The notes: generated from the letters alone by a model not told the origin. Positions 1-7,166 are shown, counted from the first letter of the stretch. The stretch: 64,000 nucleotides of DNA from Treponema sp. (GCA_017934745.1 JAGBIY010000002.1:60229-124228); one strand, 5' to 3'. A program made the numbers and translations.

Positions 1-1326
1 GCATTGGGAGCTCTTGTTCTTGGAGCCGCCTCTGCCGAGACAAAAATAAGCATCAACTATAGAAACGGAGCCAACATCTACGCTGGAACTTTTGCAGGCG
101 ACAACGCTGATGCGACAAAGACATTCTTGAACCAGGTTGGATACAACGGTGGAAAAGATAGCGTGACGCTCTCTGCCGCTGGAGAAATCTTCAACTTCAA
201 ACTTTGCGTGCAGCCGACAGTCAAGAGCGACGCTCTCGCTGCCAACTTGCTTGAATTCGGCGCGAAGTACGGTCTCGACGACCTCGGAATTCCTGGAACA
301 ATCCATGCGATGGGTGGTTTCTGGGCTGATGGACAGTCGAACGGAAATATCAGAATCACGACAGACGCCTCAAACTTCGAGGGTCTCGACTGGGAAGGAA
401 ACAAGCCTGGTTCAATTTTCAAAGGCCGCCCGAACACGTTCGTGACGAACATGGTCGATTTCGGTCTCGATCAGGAGTACTTCACAGGTGTCGTCGACTA
501 TACTCTGCCTTTGGACTCTCTCTCTCTCAAAGTCTTGGGTTCTGTCATGACAGACCGCGCTGTGAAAGATGCAGGTACTACTACAGGTCTTGCAGTGAAG
601 AACGACGGAGCGTACTCTTGGGGCGTGAACGTGAACGCAAAAGTTCCTGGAGTTGTTGAACTCGAGGCTCTCGCCAAGGGAAATCCAAAGTGGAACACAG
701 TGTTGAACGAGGACGGCGACGATTACGCTGGAGCAATGGCTCTCGGCTTCTACGCAATGCCTCTCATGGTTGACGGTCTCAAGCTCGCGGTTGGTGGCTC
801 TTTGGGCTTCCTCGACGGTGGAGTTTCGGATATCGCTGTTGACCTCCGCGCCAACTACAAAGTCAACGACGCTCTTTCAATCACTTCTTACAACAACATC
901 TCTGTCGTGAAGCAGTCTGCCGACGCTGGCAAGGCAACTACAGACGAGTACTTCAACGCCCAGTTCGGACGCAGCTACTTTGGTTCCAGCAACGACCAGA
1001 AGGGTAGTGCTGAGAAGGGAACTACAGGTCTCTGGAACATGATCGGATTCGCCTACAAGGTCAGCCCGACAATCACTGCCCGCCTCTCAATCGAGGAGCA
1101 GACAATGCTTTCCCGCAACGAGACATCAAAGGATAAGGGCGACGACTACAAACTCGGAACAACACTCCGCTTCACACCTGCTGTTGAACTCACAGCTGTC
1201 AAGGGTGCGTCAATCCTCGCTGGTGTCACATGCGCTATGCAGGGTGTCGGCTCTGACGACGAGGTTTACGGCGAAGCTGTAGACTGGTTCTGGGGAATCC
1301 CGGTTCTCTTCCGTGTGAAGATGTAG
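1..1326 (+). CDS. Porin-like outer-membrane beta-barrel protein (5' end outside window)
   Basis: The reading frame is already open at base 1, so the gene starts upstream. The visible N-terminus is the tail of a signal peptide (LVLGAASA) followed by the mature start ETKISINYRNG. The remaining 430 or so residues alternate short polar turns with aromatic strand-like segments and end in FRVKM, as expected of a barrel whose last strand is close to the C-terminus. The protein at 8142..9494 begins AKITLNYR and ends IPVIFRVKM, against IPVLFRVKM here, so the two are paralogues. A role as an outer-membrane channel or surface protein is inferred from this architecture; the substrate is unknown. Confidence 0.75.
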   Translation, partial: ALGALVLGAASAETKISINYRNGANIYAGTFAGDNADATKTFLNQVGYNGGKDSVTLSAAGEIFNFKLCVQPTVKSDALAANLLEFGAKYGLDDLGIPGTIHAMGGFWADGQSNGNIRITTDASNFEGLDWEGNKPGSIFKGRPNTFVTNMVDFGLDQEYFTGVVDYTLPLDSLSLKVLGSVMTDRAVKDAGTTTGLAVKNDGAYSWGVNVNAKVPGVVELEALAKGNPKWNTVLNEDGDDYAGAMALGFYAMPLMVDGLKLAVGGSLGFLDGGVSDIAVDLRANYKVNDALSITSYNNISVVKQSADAGKATTDEYFNAQFGRSYFGSSNDQKGSAEKGTTGLWNMIGFAYKVSPTITARLSIEEQTMLSRNETSKDKGDDYKLGTTLRFTPAVELTAVKGASILAGVTCAMQGVGSDDEVYGEAVDWFWGIPVLFRVKM

Positions 1327-1379
1327 TTTTCCGACCAAGAGGTCGAAAAACTACCAAGAAATTCGCTATGCGAATTTCT
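1323..1379 (+). terminator. Two consecutive hairpins starting at the porin stop codon
   Basis: The first stem pairs 1323-1336 with 1341-1354 (14 bp, one mismatch, AAGA loop) and includes the TAG stop codon. The second pairs 1357-1366 with 1370-1379 (10 bp perfect, TAT loop). No long T run follows, so this may be an RNA-stabilising 3' structure as much as a terminator. The porin paralogue at 8142 has the same stop-codon-in-stem arrangement. Confidence 0.6.
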
Positions 1380-1434
1380 CGTACACATGTCGTTGGCAGA
1401 AAGTCAGCGGCGTGTGAGCAAAAAAACAAAAAAA

Positions 1435-1461
1435 CTCTCTGCTTTTTCCAAAAGCGGAGAG
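1435..1461 (+). promoter_or_regulatory. Leader hairpin just upstream of the 1480 ribosome binding site
   Basis: Bases 1435-1446 pair with 1450-1461 (12 bp with one G-T pair and a 3-nt loop), ending about 8 nt before the GGAG Shine-Dalgarno at 1470-1473. Its position suggests an effect on translation or RNA stability of the lipoprotein gene. This is inference from structure only. Confidence 0.45.
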
Positions 1462-1479
1462 CAAAAAAAGGAGTTAAAA

Positions 1480-2193
1480 ATGAAAAAGATTTCAAGCGTT
1501 ATTCTTGCTGCTGTAGCCCTTGCGGCTTTCGGTTTCGTTTCTTGCGACCACGACTATTCAAACTCGGACATTCAGGCTGGAACACCGTCCAAAGTCAAAC
1601 AGGCGGAGATTGACGCTGCCAATAAGGGCGGTTCTGAGAACTTGGGTTCAGCAACTGTAAAATATCTGACACTTGATTCATATACTGCAAATTCATCAAG
1701 TGTAACACCCGATTGGACTGCAACAGTCTCAAAGACAGCTCTTGTGACAGCGTCAGATTTGACATGGACACTGAATGCGGGTGCTGCGCATTCTCAGTGG
1801 GATGTGAAACTTGGCAATAATGGTGTCGCAGAAGCCCAGCTTGAAGAGCAGACAACGGGCGATACAACAGAGCCGTACACACTCGCAAGCGTTTCATTCA
1901 CCATCACAGCTGTGAAAGACATAAAACTCAAGACGATTTCTGCGATAACGTCAAGTGGAAAAACTCCAACCGGAATAACTTGCTATGTTGATGATGTTTC
2001 AAAAGCGACAGGTGCTTTGTATTCAGGGGCGACAAAGGCATATCAGCTGAGTGATGCGTCCTTGGGCGACACCGTTGTTGCGGCTGGCTCTACAGCCGTC
2101 ATCAAGATTACATGTGACAAAACTTCAACAACAAGCGGTGCAAAAGTTGACTTTGGTCAGATTGTTCTTACTGTTGAAGATGCTACTGAATAG
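1480..2193 (+). CDS. Putative secreted lipoprotein
   Basis: The start is set at 1480 because GGAG lies 6 nt upstream and the protein then begins with a clean lipoprotein signal peptide, MKKISSVILAAVALAAFGF followed by the lipobox VSC and an Asp/Ser-rich linker; the frame stays open further upstream but lacks these signals. The mature part (about 210 aa) is rich in Thr, Ser, Ala and Val and looks like a beta-sandwich. It resembles in style the proteins at 6429..7166 and 2269..2838. I recognise no catalytic motif. A surface-exposed or glycan-related role is possible but unproven. Confidence 0.7.
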   Translation: MKKISSVILAAVALAAFGFVSCDHDYSNSDIQAGTPSKVKQAEIDAANKGGSENLGSATVKYLTLDSYTANSSSVTPDWTATVSKTALVTASDLTWTLNAGAAHSQWDVKLGNNGVAEAQLEEQTTGDTTEPYTLASVSFTITAVKDIKLKTISAITSSGKTPTGITCYVDDVSKATGALYSGATKAYQLSDASLGDTVVAAGSTAVIKITCDKTSTTSGAKVDFGQIVLTVEDATE

Positions 2194-2210
2194 TTAGCAG
2201 TGAAATGCTG

Positions 2211-2253
2211 AAAAAAACGGGTGCTCACACAATCTGTGGCACCCGTTTTTTTT
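2211..2253. terminator. Bidirectional intrinsic terminator
   Basis: A GC-rich stem built on ACGGGTGC and GCACCCGT is flanked by an A run on the left and eight Ts on the right. It lies between two convergent genes (1480..2193 and 2269..2838) and can terminate both. Confidence 0.85.
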
Positions 2254-2268
2254 GAGCAATGCAAGAAA

Positions 2269-2838
2269 CTATTTCTTTGTAACTTCGACTTTAGAAAGTC
2301 TAACAGCTCGGGCAGTATTTCCTGTCACAAAATAGTAAGTACCTGCTGCAATGTTTGAATATGTGATTGTTGCAGCACCTGTTCCTCCTGTTACAGATAC
2401 AGTTCCGGCAGTTTCAGCCGTTCCTGTTGTTGCAGAGTGTGGCACAAGAGTTGAATATGTACTATCAGAATACAAGCCATTAGAGGCTGATTCATTAGAA
2501 CTGCTCGTAGAACCGATTGTCAAAACAAGGTCTGCATTTCCTCCGATGACGATTTTTGCAGCACCAGCTTTGTCTTTTGCGATTTCGACTGATGCAACAG
2601 AGCCGTCTGAAGAAGTTCTATAGATATTTCCGCTACCAGTGATAGAAAGGCAATCAGCTACCAATGTTGCACCATCTGCAGAGGCTTTATCAGCACTAAC
2701 GCCTGTAACATCTTTAGCTTCCCATGTCCATGATTCAAAATCAGTCTCTTCTTCCTCGTCAGAACCGCCCTTATCGGAAGTTTTTGCATGAAATTCGGAT
2801 TTTGTTGCATTTTTCCGAATTTTATTGAAAAAAAACAT
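2269..2838 (-). CDS. Hypothetical protein with a secreted-type beta domain but no signal peptide
   Basis: A 189-aa frame. The N-terminus (MFFFNKIRKNATKSEF) is not a signal peptide, yet the following acidic linker (DEEEETDFESWTWEAKD) and Ser/Thr/Gly-rich body look like the mature part of a secreted protein, similar in style to 6429..7166. The segment after the linker ends in AGTYYFVTGNTARAVRL and VEVTKK, resembling C-terminal beta domains of rumen-type secreted proteins. It may be a truncated gene that lost its signal sequence, with the present start being fortuitous. No enzymatic motif is visible. Confidence 0.5.
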   Translation of the reverse strand: MFFFNKIRKNATKSEFHAKTSDKGGSDEEEETDFESWTWEAKDVTGVSADKASADGATLVADCLSITGSGNIYRTSSDGSVASVEIAKDKAGAAKIVIGGNADLVLTIGSTSSSNESASNGLYSDSTYSTLVPHSATTGTAETAGTVSVTGGTGAATITYSNIAAGTYYFVTGNTARAVRLSKVEVTKK

Positions 2839-2858
2839 GTCTTTGTATATCCTAGATC

Positions 2859-3443
2859 ATGGCTATGAAAGAGTTGTGCATGGGGCAGTTTATTTTTTCC
2901 ACCACGGAACTTCTTGAAGCGGGGGGTTCGTACTATTCTATCAGGAAAATGGTCTCTGAGAGGAAACTTTCAAGATTGAACAAATGCTATTACGAAAATA
3001 TGCATTATTCAGGCGAACCAAACGATTTTTTTTATCTCAAGGCGTTTGTTCCAGATGGAGTAGTTTGTCTTTTGACTGCGGCCGTCCATCACGGACTTTC
3101 AACATACAGACCAGACTGCATAGATGTCGCTGTAAAGAACAAGGCTAAAATGTCATCGGCAAATCCAGCAGTTCCGATTAAACTGCACTATTTTTCAATG
3201 CCAAGGCTGAATTTGGGCGTACAAAAAATGGAATTGGATGGAAATTCGTTTCTCGTCTACGATGTCGAAAAGACGGTTGTAGATATAGTCTCAAGCAGAA
3301 ACAAAGTCGGAATCGAGGAGACAAGGGAAATTTTGACGAACTACCTCTCGCGAACCGACAGAGATTTGAACAAGTTGTGCCGGTACGCAGACGCTCTTTC
3401 ATGTCGCACCACTCTTCAAAACTACCTGGATGTGCTCCTATGA
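2859..3443 (+). CDS. abiEi: AbiEi-family antitoxin (type IV toxin-antitoxin)
   Basis: The 194-aa product begins with a winged-helix-like region (FSTTELLEAGGSYYSIRKMV followed by a basic helix) and continues with the pattern of AbiEi-type antitoxins: a transcriptional-regulator N-terminus and a C-terminal domain with DVEKTVVDIVSSRNK. Its stop codon overlaps the start of the AbiEii gene (ATGA at 3440-3443), the translational coupling expected of this pair. In the family AbiEi represses its own promoter and counteracts the AbiEii nucleotidyltransferase. The exact start is uncertain: no good Shine-Dalgarno precedes 2859, and an internal Met at residue 8 is an alternative. Confidence 0.8.
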   Translation: MAMKELCMGQFIFSTTELLEAGGSYYSIRKMVSERKLSRLNKCYYENMHYSGEPNDFFYLKAFVPDGVVCLLTAAVHHGLSTYRPDCIDVAVKNKAKMSSANPAVPIKLHYFSMPRLNLGVQKMELDGNSFLVYDVEKTVVDIVSSRNKVGIEETREILTNYLSRTDRDLNKLCRYADALSCRTTLQNYLDVLL

Positions 3444-4288
3444 ATCCCCAAAGCATAAAAGACAGACTGAAAAACATCGCTAAATCCAATGGCACAATTC
3501 TTCAGGAGCAACTGACCGCATACGCTCTTGAAAGGACAATATTTCGCATAGGAAAATCCCGATACTGTGAGAACTTTTCTCTCAAAGGCGGAATTCTCTT
3601 GTATGCGCTTTATGACAAGAACTACCCCCGTATTACAAGCGACATAGACTTGAGGGCGGATTCAATTAGTTCTGACGAAAATGAAATGCATCGTGTTTTT
3701 TCTGAAATTTTTTCCATAAATTTTGACGATGGAATCGAATATGACTTTTCCACCCTGAAAACCGCTCCAATAACGAAACTTGACGACTATCAGGGGATAA
3801 ACCTCTCCATAGCTGCGCTGCTTGGAAACATACGTATTCCTGTTTCCATCGACATAGGATTCGGAGACAAGATAGTACCTTGCAAGCGAAAGATGAAATT
3901 TCCAGTTCTTTTGGATATGGAGCCTCCTGAGGTTTTCGCTTATTCCGTTGAGTCTATGATTGCCGAAAAATTCGAGGCGTCAGCTTCTTTGGGATATGCA
4001 AACACCCGCTACAAAGATTTTTATGACTTGTACATGCTTCTGAACGACAAAATGCCGAATGCTGAGCTTTTAACGCAGGCGATTTCTGCGACATTTTCAT
4101 TCAGACGGACAAGGCTCGATGACATAGTGATTTTCGAGGACGATTTCGCCCTTGATGCTACGCGCATTTCAAGGTGGAGAGCCTTCTGCAAAAAGAAGAA
4201 GGCTCTCGCCACAATTTCCTTTAAAGATGCAATCGACAAGATAAAATCAGTTTTGAAGCCGATTGTCGATGAAATGCCTGCTAAATGA
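3440..4288 (+). CDS. abiEii: AbiEii/AbiGii-family nucleotidyltransferase toxin
   Basis: The 282-aa product carries the family's nucleotidyltransferase core: FSLKGGILLYALYD, with the conserved Lys-Gly-Gly, followed by RITSDIDLRAD, whose Asp-x-Asp is the metal-binding pair. A later segment, SVESMIAEKFEA, matches the conserved Lys-containing helix, and NTRYKDFYDLYML is typical of this toxin group. The start at 3440 is chosen because it overlaps the AbiEi stop as ATGA; the upstream in-frame Met at 3377 would lie inside AbiEi. Members transfer nucleotides to tRNA or other acceptors and act in phage abortive infection. All visible core residues are present, so it is probably active. Confidence 0.85.
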   Translation: MNPQSIKDRLKNIAKSNGTILQEQLTAYALERTIFRIGKSRYCENFSLKGGILLYALYDKNYPRITSDIDLRADSISSDENEMHRVFSEIFSINFDDGIEYDFSTLKTAPITKLDDYQGINLSIAALLGNIRIPVSIDIGFGDKIVPCKRKMKFPVLLDMEPPEVFAYSVESMIAEKFEASASLGYANTRYKDFYDLYMLLNDKMPNAELLTQAISATFSFRRTRLDDIVIFEDDFALDATRISRWRAFCKKKKALATISFKDAIDKIKSVLKPIVDEMPAK

Positions 4289-4344
4289 AAGCCACCCACG
4301 ATTGTGTCTGCCAATTTCAATAAAATATCCTATACTTGAACAAC

Positions 4345-4647
4345 ATGGATATGAACAAATTCAGAACCGAAGAAGAATATGTCGCACAGATGAACACGGG
4401 AGCCTTGCTGAATCCGCGCATGGATGCGACATTCAAGGCGATTTTTACCCAACCGACAGAGGAATCGAGGGCGGCGTTGCTCTCATTCCTTGAGGCAGCA
4501 ACAGAGAAGAAGATAAAGACGGTGCAATTGCTATGGGAAAAGAGCCGAATACCAAGTGTCCCGGCTTGAGACAACATACCTCAAAGGCCTTGAAGCCGGA
4601 AGAGCGGAAGGAAGAATCGAAATCGCAAAACGCAAAAGAAAGCTTCC
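4345..4647 (+). pseudogene. Decayed Rpn/PD-(D/E)XK transposase-like nuclease
   Basis: The start MDMNKFRTEEEYVAQM and GALLNPRMDATFKAIFTQPT match the intact protein at 42485..43462 almost residue for residue. After about 60 residues the frame breaks and jumps to the equivalent of YGKRAEYQ-(V)SRLETTYLK in another frame, and then to a C-terminal-like LEAGRAEGRIEIAKR. The central nuclease domain, with its catalytic acidic residues, is missing. This is therefore an internally deleted and frameshifted copy. Its start has the same TATACT-8 nt-ATG layout as the intact copy. Confidence 0.8.
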
Positions 4648-4650
4648 ATG

Positions 4651-4698
4651 CTATGTGGCGAGAGTCCATCTTTTGGAATGTGAGCGTGAATTTTCTGA
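4651..4698 (-). pseudogene. Fragment of a PBECR4 nuclease gene
   Basis: These 48 bases match 6001..6048, inside the PBECR4 gene, at 44 of 48 positions (counted by eye). The stretch joins directly to sequence that elsewhere lies upstream of that gene (4703-4743 against 6354-6394). It therefore looks like a deletion derivative of a duplicated PBECR4 locus that lost its start, its RNA and most of the coding region. Confidence 0.65.
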
Positions 4699-4715
4699 AT
4701 CATTGGCTGCCCACG

Positions 4716-4753
4716 CAAAAACAAAAACACCCGAACCGCGTGGGGGCGGGTGT
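4716..4753 (-). terminator. Intrinsic terminator of the PIN toxin-antitoxin operon (repeat family copy 1)
   Basis: On the minus strand a stem of ACACCCG (4753-4747) pairs with CGGGTGT (4733-4727), followed by a T-rich tail with one G interruption. It lies 25 bp past the PIN toxin stop. Related copies occur at 5512-5552 and 6364-6407, each downstream of a minus-strand gene. Confidence 0.75.
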
Positions 4754-4777
4754 GCGTCAAAAACAGGTTGCGCCACA

Positions 4778-5185
4778 TTATTCGCTGCCATGAGACAGTT
4801 CCAGAAGTTTCATAAAGTCTTGTGCGCTCATGACAATGTCGTCGTTAGGGAAATGTTTCAAATTTCCGGTTATGAGTTTTGCGTTGCAAAACTTGGCGAC
4901 TTCGTAAAATTTTTTGTCGGATTCATCTGCAAATTGCAATTCTGACTCTGGAGGAACGACGGATCTTCCGACTGTCTTTATCCAATCTAGAAGCGCCGTT
5001 GTTTCCTCTGGTTTGAATTGGAATTTTGGTCTTGCAAGCACAGTCTTGTATTCGCTCAAAATCCGCCAATCATAGCATGGAATAAGTTCTTCCTGCAGAA
5101 TTTTCGAGACGATTTTCGCCGGCATGCCATTTTTTGACCAGAGTGCTGATACCAGAATGTTAGTATCTACTACGACAAGCATCAT
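4778..5185 (-). CDS. PIN-domain toxin
   Basis: The 135-aa protein has the PIN fold signature of the small toxin family often annotated as 'putative toxin-antitoxin system toxin component, PIN family': VVVDTNILVSALW with the first catalytic Asp, a central acidic cluster (FADESDKKFYEVA) and TGNLKHFP near the C-terminus. Such proteins are Mg-dependent ribonucleases. The start overlaps the antitoxin stop as ATGA (5182-5185), so the toxin is translationally coupled to the antitoxin. A second Met directly follows the first and either could be used. The operon ends at the terminator at 4716. Confidence 0.85.
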   Translation of the reverse strand: MMLVVVDTNILVSALWSKNGMPAKIVSKILQEELIPCYDWRILSEYKTVLARPKFQFKPEETTALLDWIKTVGRSVVPPESELQFADESDKKFYEVAKFCNAKLITGNLKHFPNDDIVMSAQDFMKLLELSHGSE

Positions 5186-5463
5186 TCGTCTCTTCTAGCA
5201 GCATTGATTTCCGCCATTATCTCTTCGTCGCTCATGAACCCATTTTCGCAAGCGCGCTCCCGCATTGAATTGAACGCCATCATGGCTTTTGCTTGACGCA
5301 CAGCTTTTGCGTCATTTTCCATTTCGCTTGTTTCTTGAACTGAAAAAATTGACTCCTGCGTTTTCTTCACGCTTACACGAGCTTGTGGATAAAGTCTTAT
5401 GACGCTCTTGAGCGCATTTATGAGCGCATTGTCCGCATTCTGAATCGTCACTGTAGCTGTCAT
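5182..5463 (-). CDS. Antitoxin partner of the PIN toxin
   Basis: A 93-aa protein directly upstream of and overlapping the PIN toxin gene. Its first 40 residues (MTATVTIQNADNALINALKS) look like a short DNA-binding domain of the ribbon-helix-helix or Phd type, and the rest is a charged helical tail (EMENDAKAVRQAKAMMAF, then MSDEEIMAEINAARRDE) suited to wrapping a toxin. A strong GGAGGTGG Shine-Dalgarno lies just upstream. The antitoxin role is inferred mainly from position and size; the sequence family itself is not clear to me. Confidence 0.75.
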   Translation of the reverse strand: MTATVTIQNADNALINALKSVIRLYPQARVSVKKTQESIFSVQETSEMENDAKAVRQAKAMMAFNSMRERACENGFMSDEEIMAEINAARRDE

Positions 5464-5511
5464 TTGCCACCTCCATGTTTTGCTTCATTGTAGCACACCG
5501 CCCTTTGTTTT

Positions 5512-5552
5512 CGCCACAAAAACAAACACACCCGAACTGCGTGGGAGCCGAG
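5512..5552 (-). repeat. Degenerate copy of the cacccg/gcgtggg terminator-like repeat
   Basis: The segment keeps the 'acaaacacacccgaactgcgtggga' layout of copies 1 and 3 in diverged form, but its stem is weak. It lies 2 bp past the PBECR4 stop, where a terminator would be expected. It is probably a decayed member of the same family. Confidence 0.5.
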
Positions 5553-5554
5553 GG

Positions 5555-6133
5555 CTATGCGCGCTCATGGCGCAGCAAAATTTCTCCGCTTGAGACTCGA
5601 ATCTTCTCTTTTCTTAGGAGCGTGTATTTTGGCTGCCCTATGGAATAGTCGATAGTCGATTTTGGAAAAAACGTGCGGCACATTTGGCAGGACTCGTCGT
5701 TCTCGTTGCGATTCCCCAAGAATAGGTACACTGACAAATCACCAACGAGACCCTCCAAAAGATAATCGGATTTTATCTTCGAATAGACACGGACATTCTC
5801 GTTGTACTTGAATATGAGATTGTCATTGTCCAACACTTCCTCCAAATGGCAGAGAGGTGCGAGGCGGGCGGACATTTCAGTATACAAATCGCTTTCTTCT
5901 ATCAGTTTTTGCGAAACCGCCCCCTGTACAATCTTGTCGAATATGCATTCCCTTGTACCGCGAAGAACCTGTCTTGTATCTGTAAGTTTGTGCAGACCCG
6001 CTATGTGGTGGAAGTCCATCTTTTGAAATGTGAGCGTGAATTTTCTGACTATGCCTTTCCGCGCAATTGTGAAGTTGTAGGCGACATCGAGCAGTTTTTC
6101 GTAGTTCATTGCGCACTGTAAAAGTAAATCCAC
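5555..6133 (-). CDS. PBECR4-domain protein (predicted BECR-fold RNase)
   Basis: The 192-aa protein has the features I associate with PBECR4 (phage-Barnase-EndoU-ColicinE5/D-RelE-like nuclease 4): YEKLLDVAYNFTIARKG, FQKMDFHHIAGLHKL, a central LVGDLSVYLFLG and a C-terminal STIDYSIGQPKYTLLRKEKI. The proposed start is a GTG at 6133, because GGAGG sits 4 nt upstream (6138-6142) and the frame gives a hydrophobic first helix; the alternative ATG at 6109 has no Shine-Dalgarno. BECR-fold enzymes are usually metal-independent ribonucleases used as toxins or phage effectors. The gene follows a promoter, a structured RNA and a terminator (6146-6349), and a fragment of a second copy lies at 4651. Confidence 0.7.
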   Translation of the reverse strand: MDLLLQCAMNYEKLLDVAYNFTIARKGIVRKFTLTFQKMDFHHIAGLHKLTDTRQVLRGTRECIFDKIVQGAVSQKLIEESDLYTEMSARLAPLCHLEEVLDNDNLIFKYNENVRVYSKIKSDYLLEGLVGDLSVYLFLGNRNENDESCQMCRTFFPKSTIDYSIGQPKYTLLRKEKIRVSSGEILLRHERA

Positions 6134-6145
6134 GCTGCCTCCGAC

Positions 6146-6172
6146 AAAAAAAACCCGTCGCATGACGGGCTT
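6146..6172 (-). terminator. Intrinsic terminator between the small RNA and the PBECR4 gene
   Basis: A 6-bp GC stem (6154-6169) with an ATGC loop is followed by eight Ts on the minus strand, ending about 12 nt before the proposed GTG start of the nuclease gene. The nuclease would be expressed only by read-through or from an unseen promoter. Confidence 0.8.
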
Positions 6173-6315
6173 AAATGAGCATTTTCTTTCAGTCTTGCGA
6201 CCTAGCTGGGTCGAGGTACCGTTGCACAACCCCTCCAGAAGGCTCCGTAAGGAACTGCATCCCAGCACAACGCCTTACTTCAACACCTTGACAGACACAC
6301 CTGTTGCCTGTTGTT
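6146..6315 (-). ncRNA. Candidate structured small RNA upstream of the PBECR4 gene
   Basis: The minus strand has a near-consensus promoter (6321-6349) and, about 170 nt later, a hairpin CCCGTC-ATGC-GACGGG followed by eight Ts (6146-6172). The body contains several possible helices, including GCTGGG with CCCAGC, GAGG with CCTC, GTTGTGCAAC, and a CGACC/GGTCG hairpin. No ORF with a ribosome binding site fills it. It does not fit SRP RNA, 6S RNA, tmRNA or any riboswitch consensus that I could recall. It could be a free small RNA or a 5' leader controlling the nuclease by read-through. Confidence 0.6.
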
Positions 6316-6320
6316 GCCAT

Positions 6321-6349
6321 AATATAACTGACATCTTTCTTGTGGTCAA
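6321..6349 (-). promoter_or_regulatory. Sigma70-type promoter for the small RNA
   Basis: TTGACC and TATATT are separated by exactly 17 bp on the minus strand. The predicted start of transcription is near 6314. Confidence 0.75.
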
Positions 6350-6363
6350 TGATTTGGCTGCCC

Positions 6364-6407
6364 ACGCAAAAACAAAAACACCCGGACCGCGTGGGATCCG
6401 GGTGTTT
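6364..6407 (-). terminator. Intrinsic terminator of the 6429 lipoprotein gene (repeat family copy 3)
   Basis: An 11-bp perfect stem (6397-6407 with 6376-6386) is followed on the minus strand by TTGTTTTTG, ending the upstream lipoprotein transcript. It shares about 40 bases with copy 1 at 4716. Confidence 0.85.
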
Positions 6408-6428
6408 CGACTAGGCTTTGATTACAAA

Positions 6429-7166
6429 TTATTCAGCAGGAGTGTATTCGATTTTGTAAACATCGATATTTCCCGTGCCTGCTCCAGTTCCACGGAAATA
6501 ACCGACATATACATCACCGGCGGCACTGAGTGTTGCCGTTACAGTTTGGTCGCTGTACGCTTCCTTTTTCCCGTCGTCATCCAAAGTAGAATATGTTGCA
6601 TACGTTGTGTCGTATTCTTTAGACTCCAAAACACTGTCTGCGCTTGTCAACGCCACTGTCGCATCGGTTGCACCAATTTTGTCACTAGCAGTTGAAGCGG
6701 TTATCTTGTATGTAACGGTAACAGTTCCTGCAGCTGGTGCTGTTATTTTTATGTAATTATCGGCAGCTGCGGATGTAGCTGACGACATGTTGCTGTTGCC
6801 GATATTGATGGCGGTTGTCTTGCTGTCTGTAAATCTTGCTGAAATCCGCTTTGAGTTTCCTGTTACAATTGTTGCATCAGCAACTGTAACTCCGGCTTCA
6901 TTTTTCGCCAAATAAGGTTGTGTCTCAGTTCCAAGCTCTTCAAGCACAGTCGTGCCGTCAGCTTTTTTGGTCAAAGAACCTGCTGGGAAATCAGAGAATG
7001 ACAATCCTGCAAAATTATACGTCTTAGCAGTCGCTTTCTGAGGTTCTTCAGGATCCTTCGTCGTGCTTGATGACGAATCGTCGTCTGAATCCGAGCAGGA
7101 CACGAAGGCGAGTGAGAGGGCCGAGATGGCCGCGAATGCGAGGAAAACGTTCTTGAATTTTTTCAT
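6429..7166 (-). CDS. Putative secreted lipoprotein
   Basis: The start at 7166 is supported by AGGAG just upstream and gives a lipoprotein signal, MKKFKNVFLAFAAISALSL then AFVSC, followed by an Asp/Ser spacer (SDSDDDSSSS). The 245-aa protein continues with AKTYNFAGLSFSDFPAGSL and a Thr/Ala/Val-rich body with two repeated beta modules (AGTVTVTYKI and AGDVYVGYFRG), ending DVYKIEYTPAE. This resembles carbohydrate-associated accessory domains of rumen spirochaetes, but I see no active-site motif. It follows the lipoprotein gene at 7271..7978 with a gap of about 100 bp containing small hairpins. Confidence 0.75.
   Translation of the reverse strand: MKKFKNVFLAFAAISALSLAFVSCSDSDDDSSSSTTKDPEEPQKATAKTYNFAGLSFSDFPAGSLTKKADGTTVLEELGTETQPYLAKNEAGVTVADATIVTGNSKRISARFTDSKTTAINIGNSNMSSATSAAADNYIKITAPAAGTVTVTYKITASTASDKIGATDATVALTSADSVLESKEYDTTYATYSTLDDDGKKEAYSDQTVTATLSAAGDVYVGYFRGTGAGTGNIDVYKIEYTPAE

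Noticed and set aside
6180-6315. Possible SRP RNA, 6S RNA or known riboswitch
   Set aside because: I looked for the SRP GGAA/AGCAG loop, 6S-type closing arms, and the hallmarks of the TPP, cobalamin, SAM, glycine, lysine and cyclic-di-GMP riboswitches and found none, so it is reported only as an unassigned RNA.
6162-6695. Long plus-strand open frame across the small-RNA region
   Set aside because: It has no ribosome site, crosses two terminators and the minus-strand lipoprotein gene, and its composition is not protein-like.
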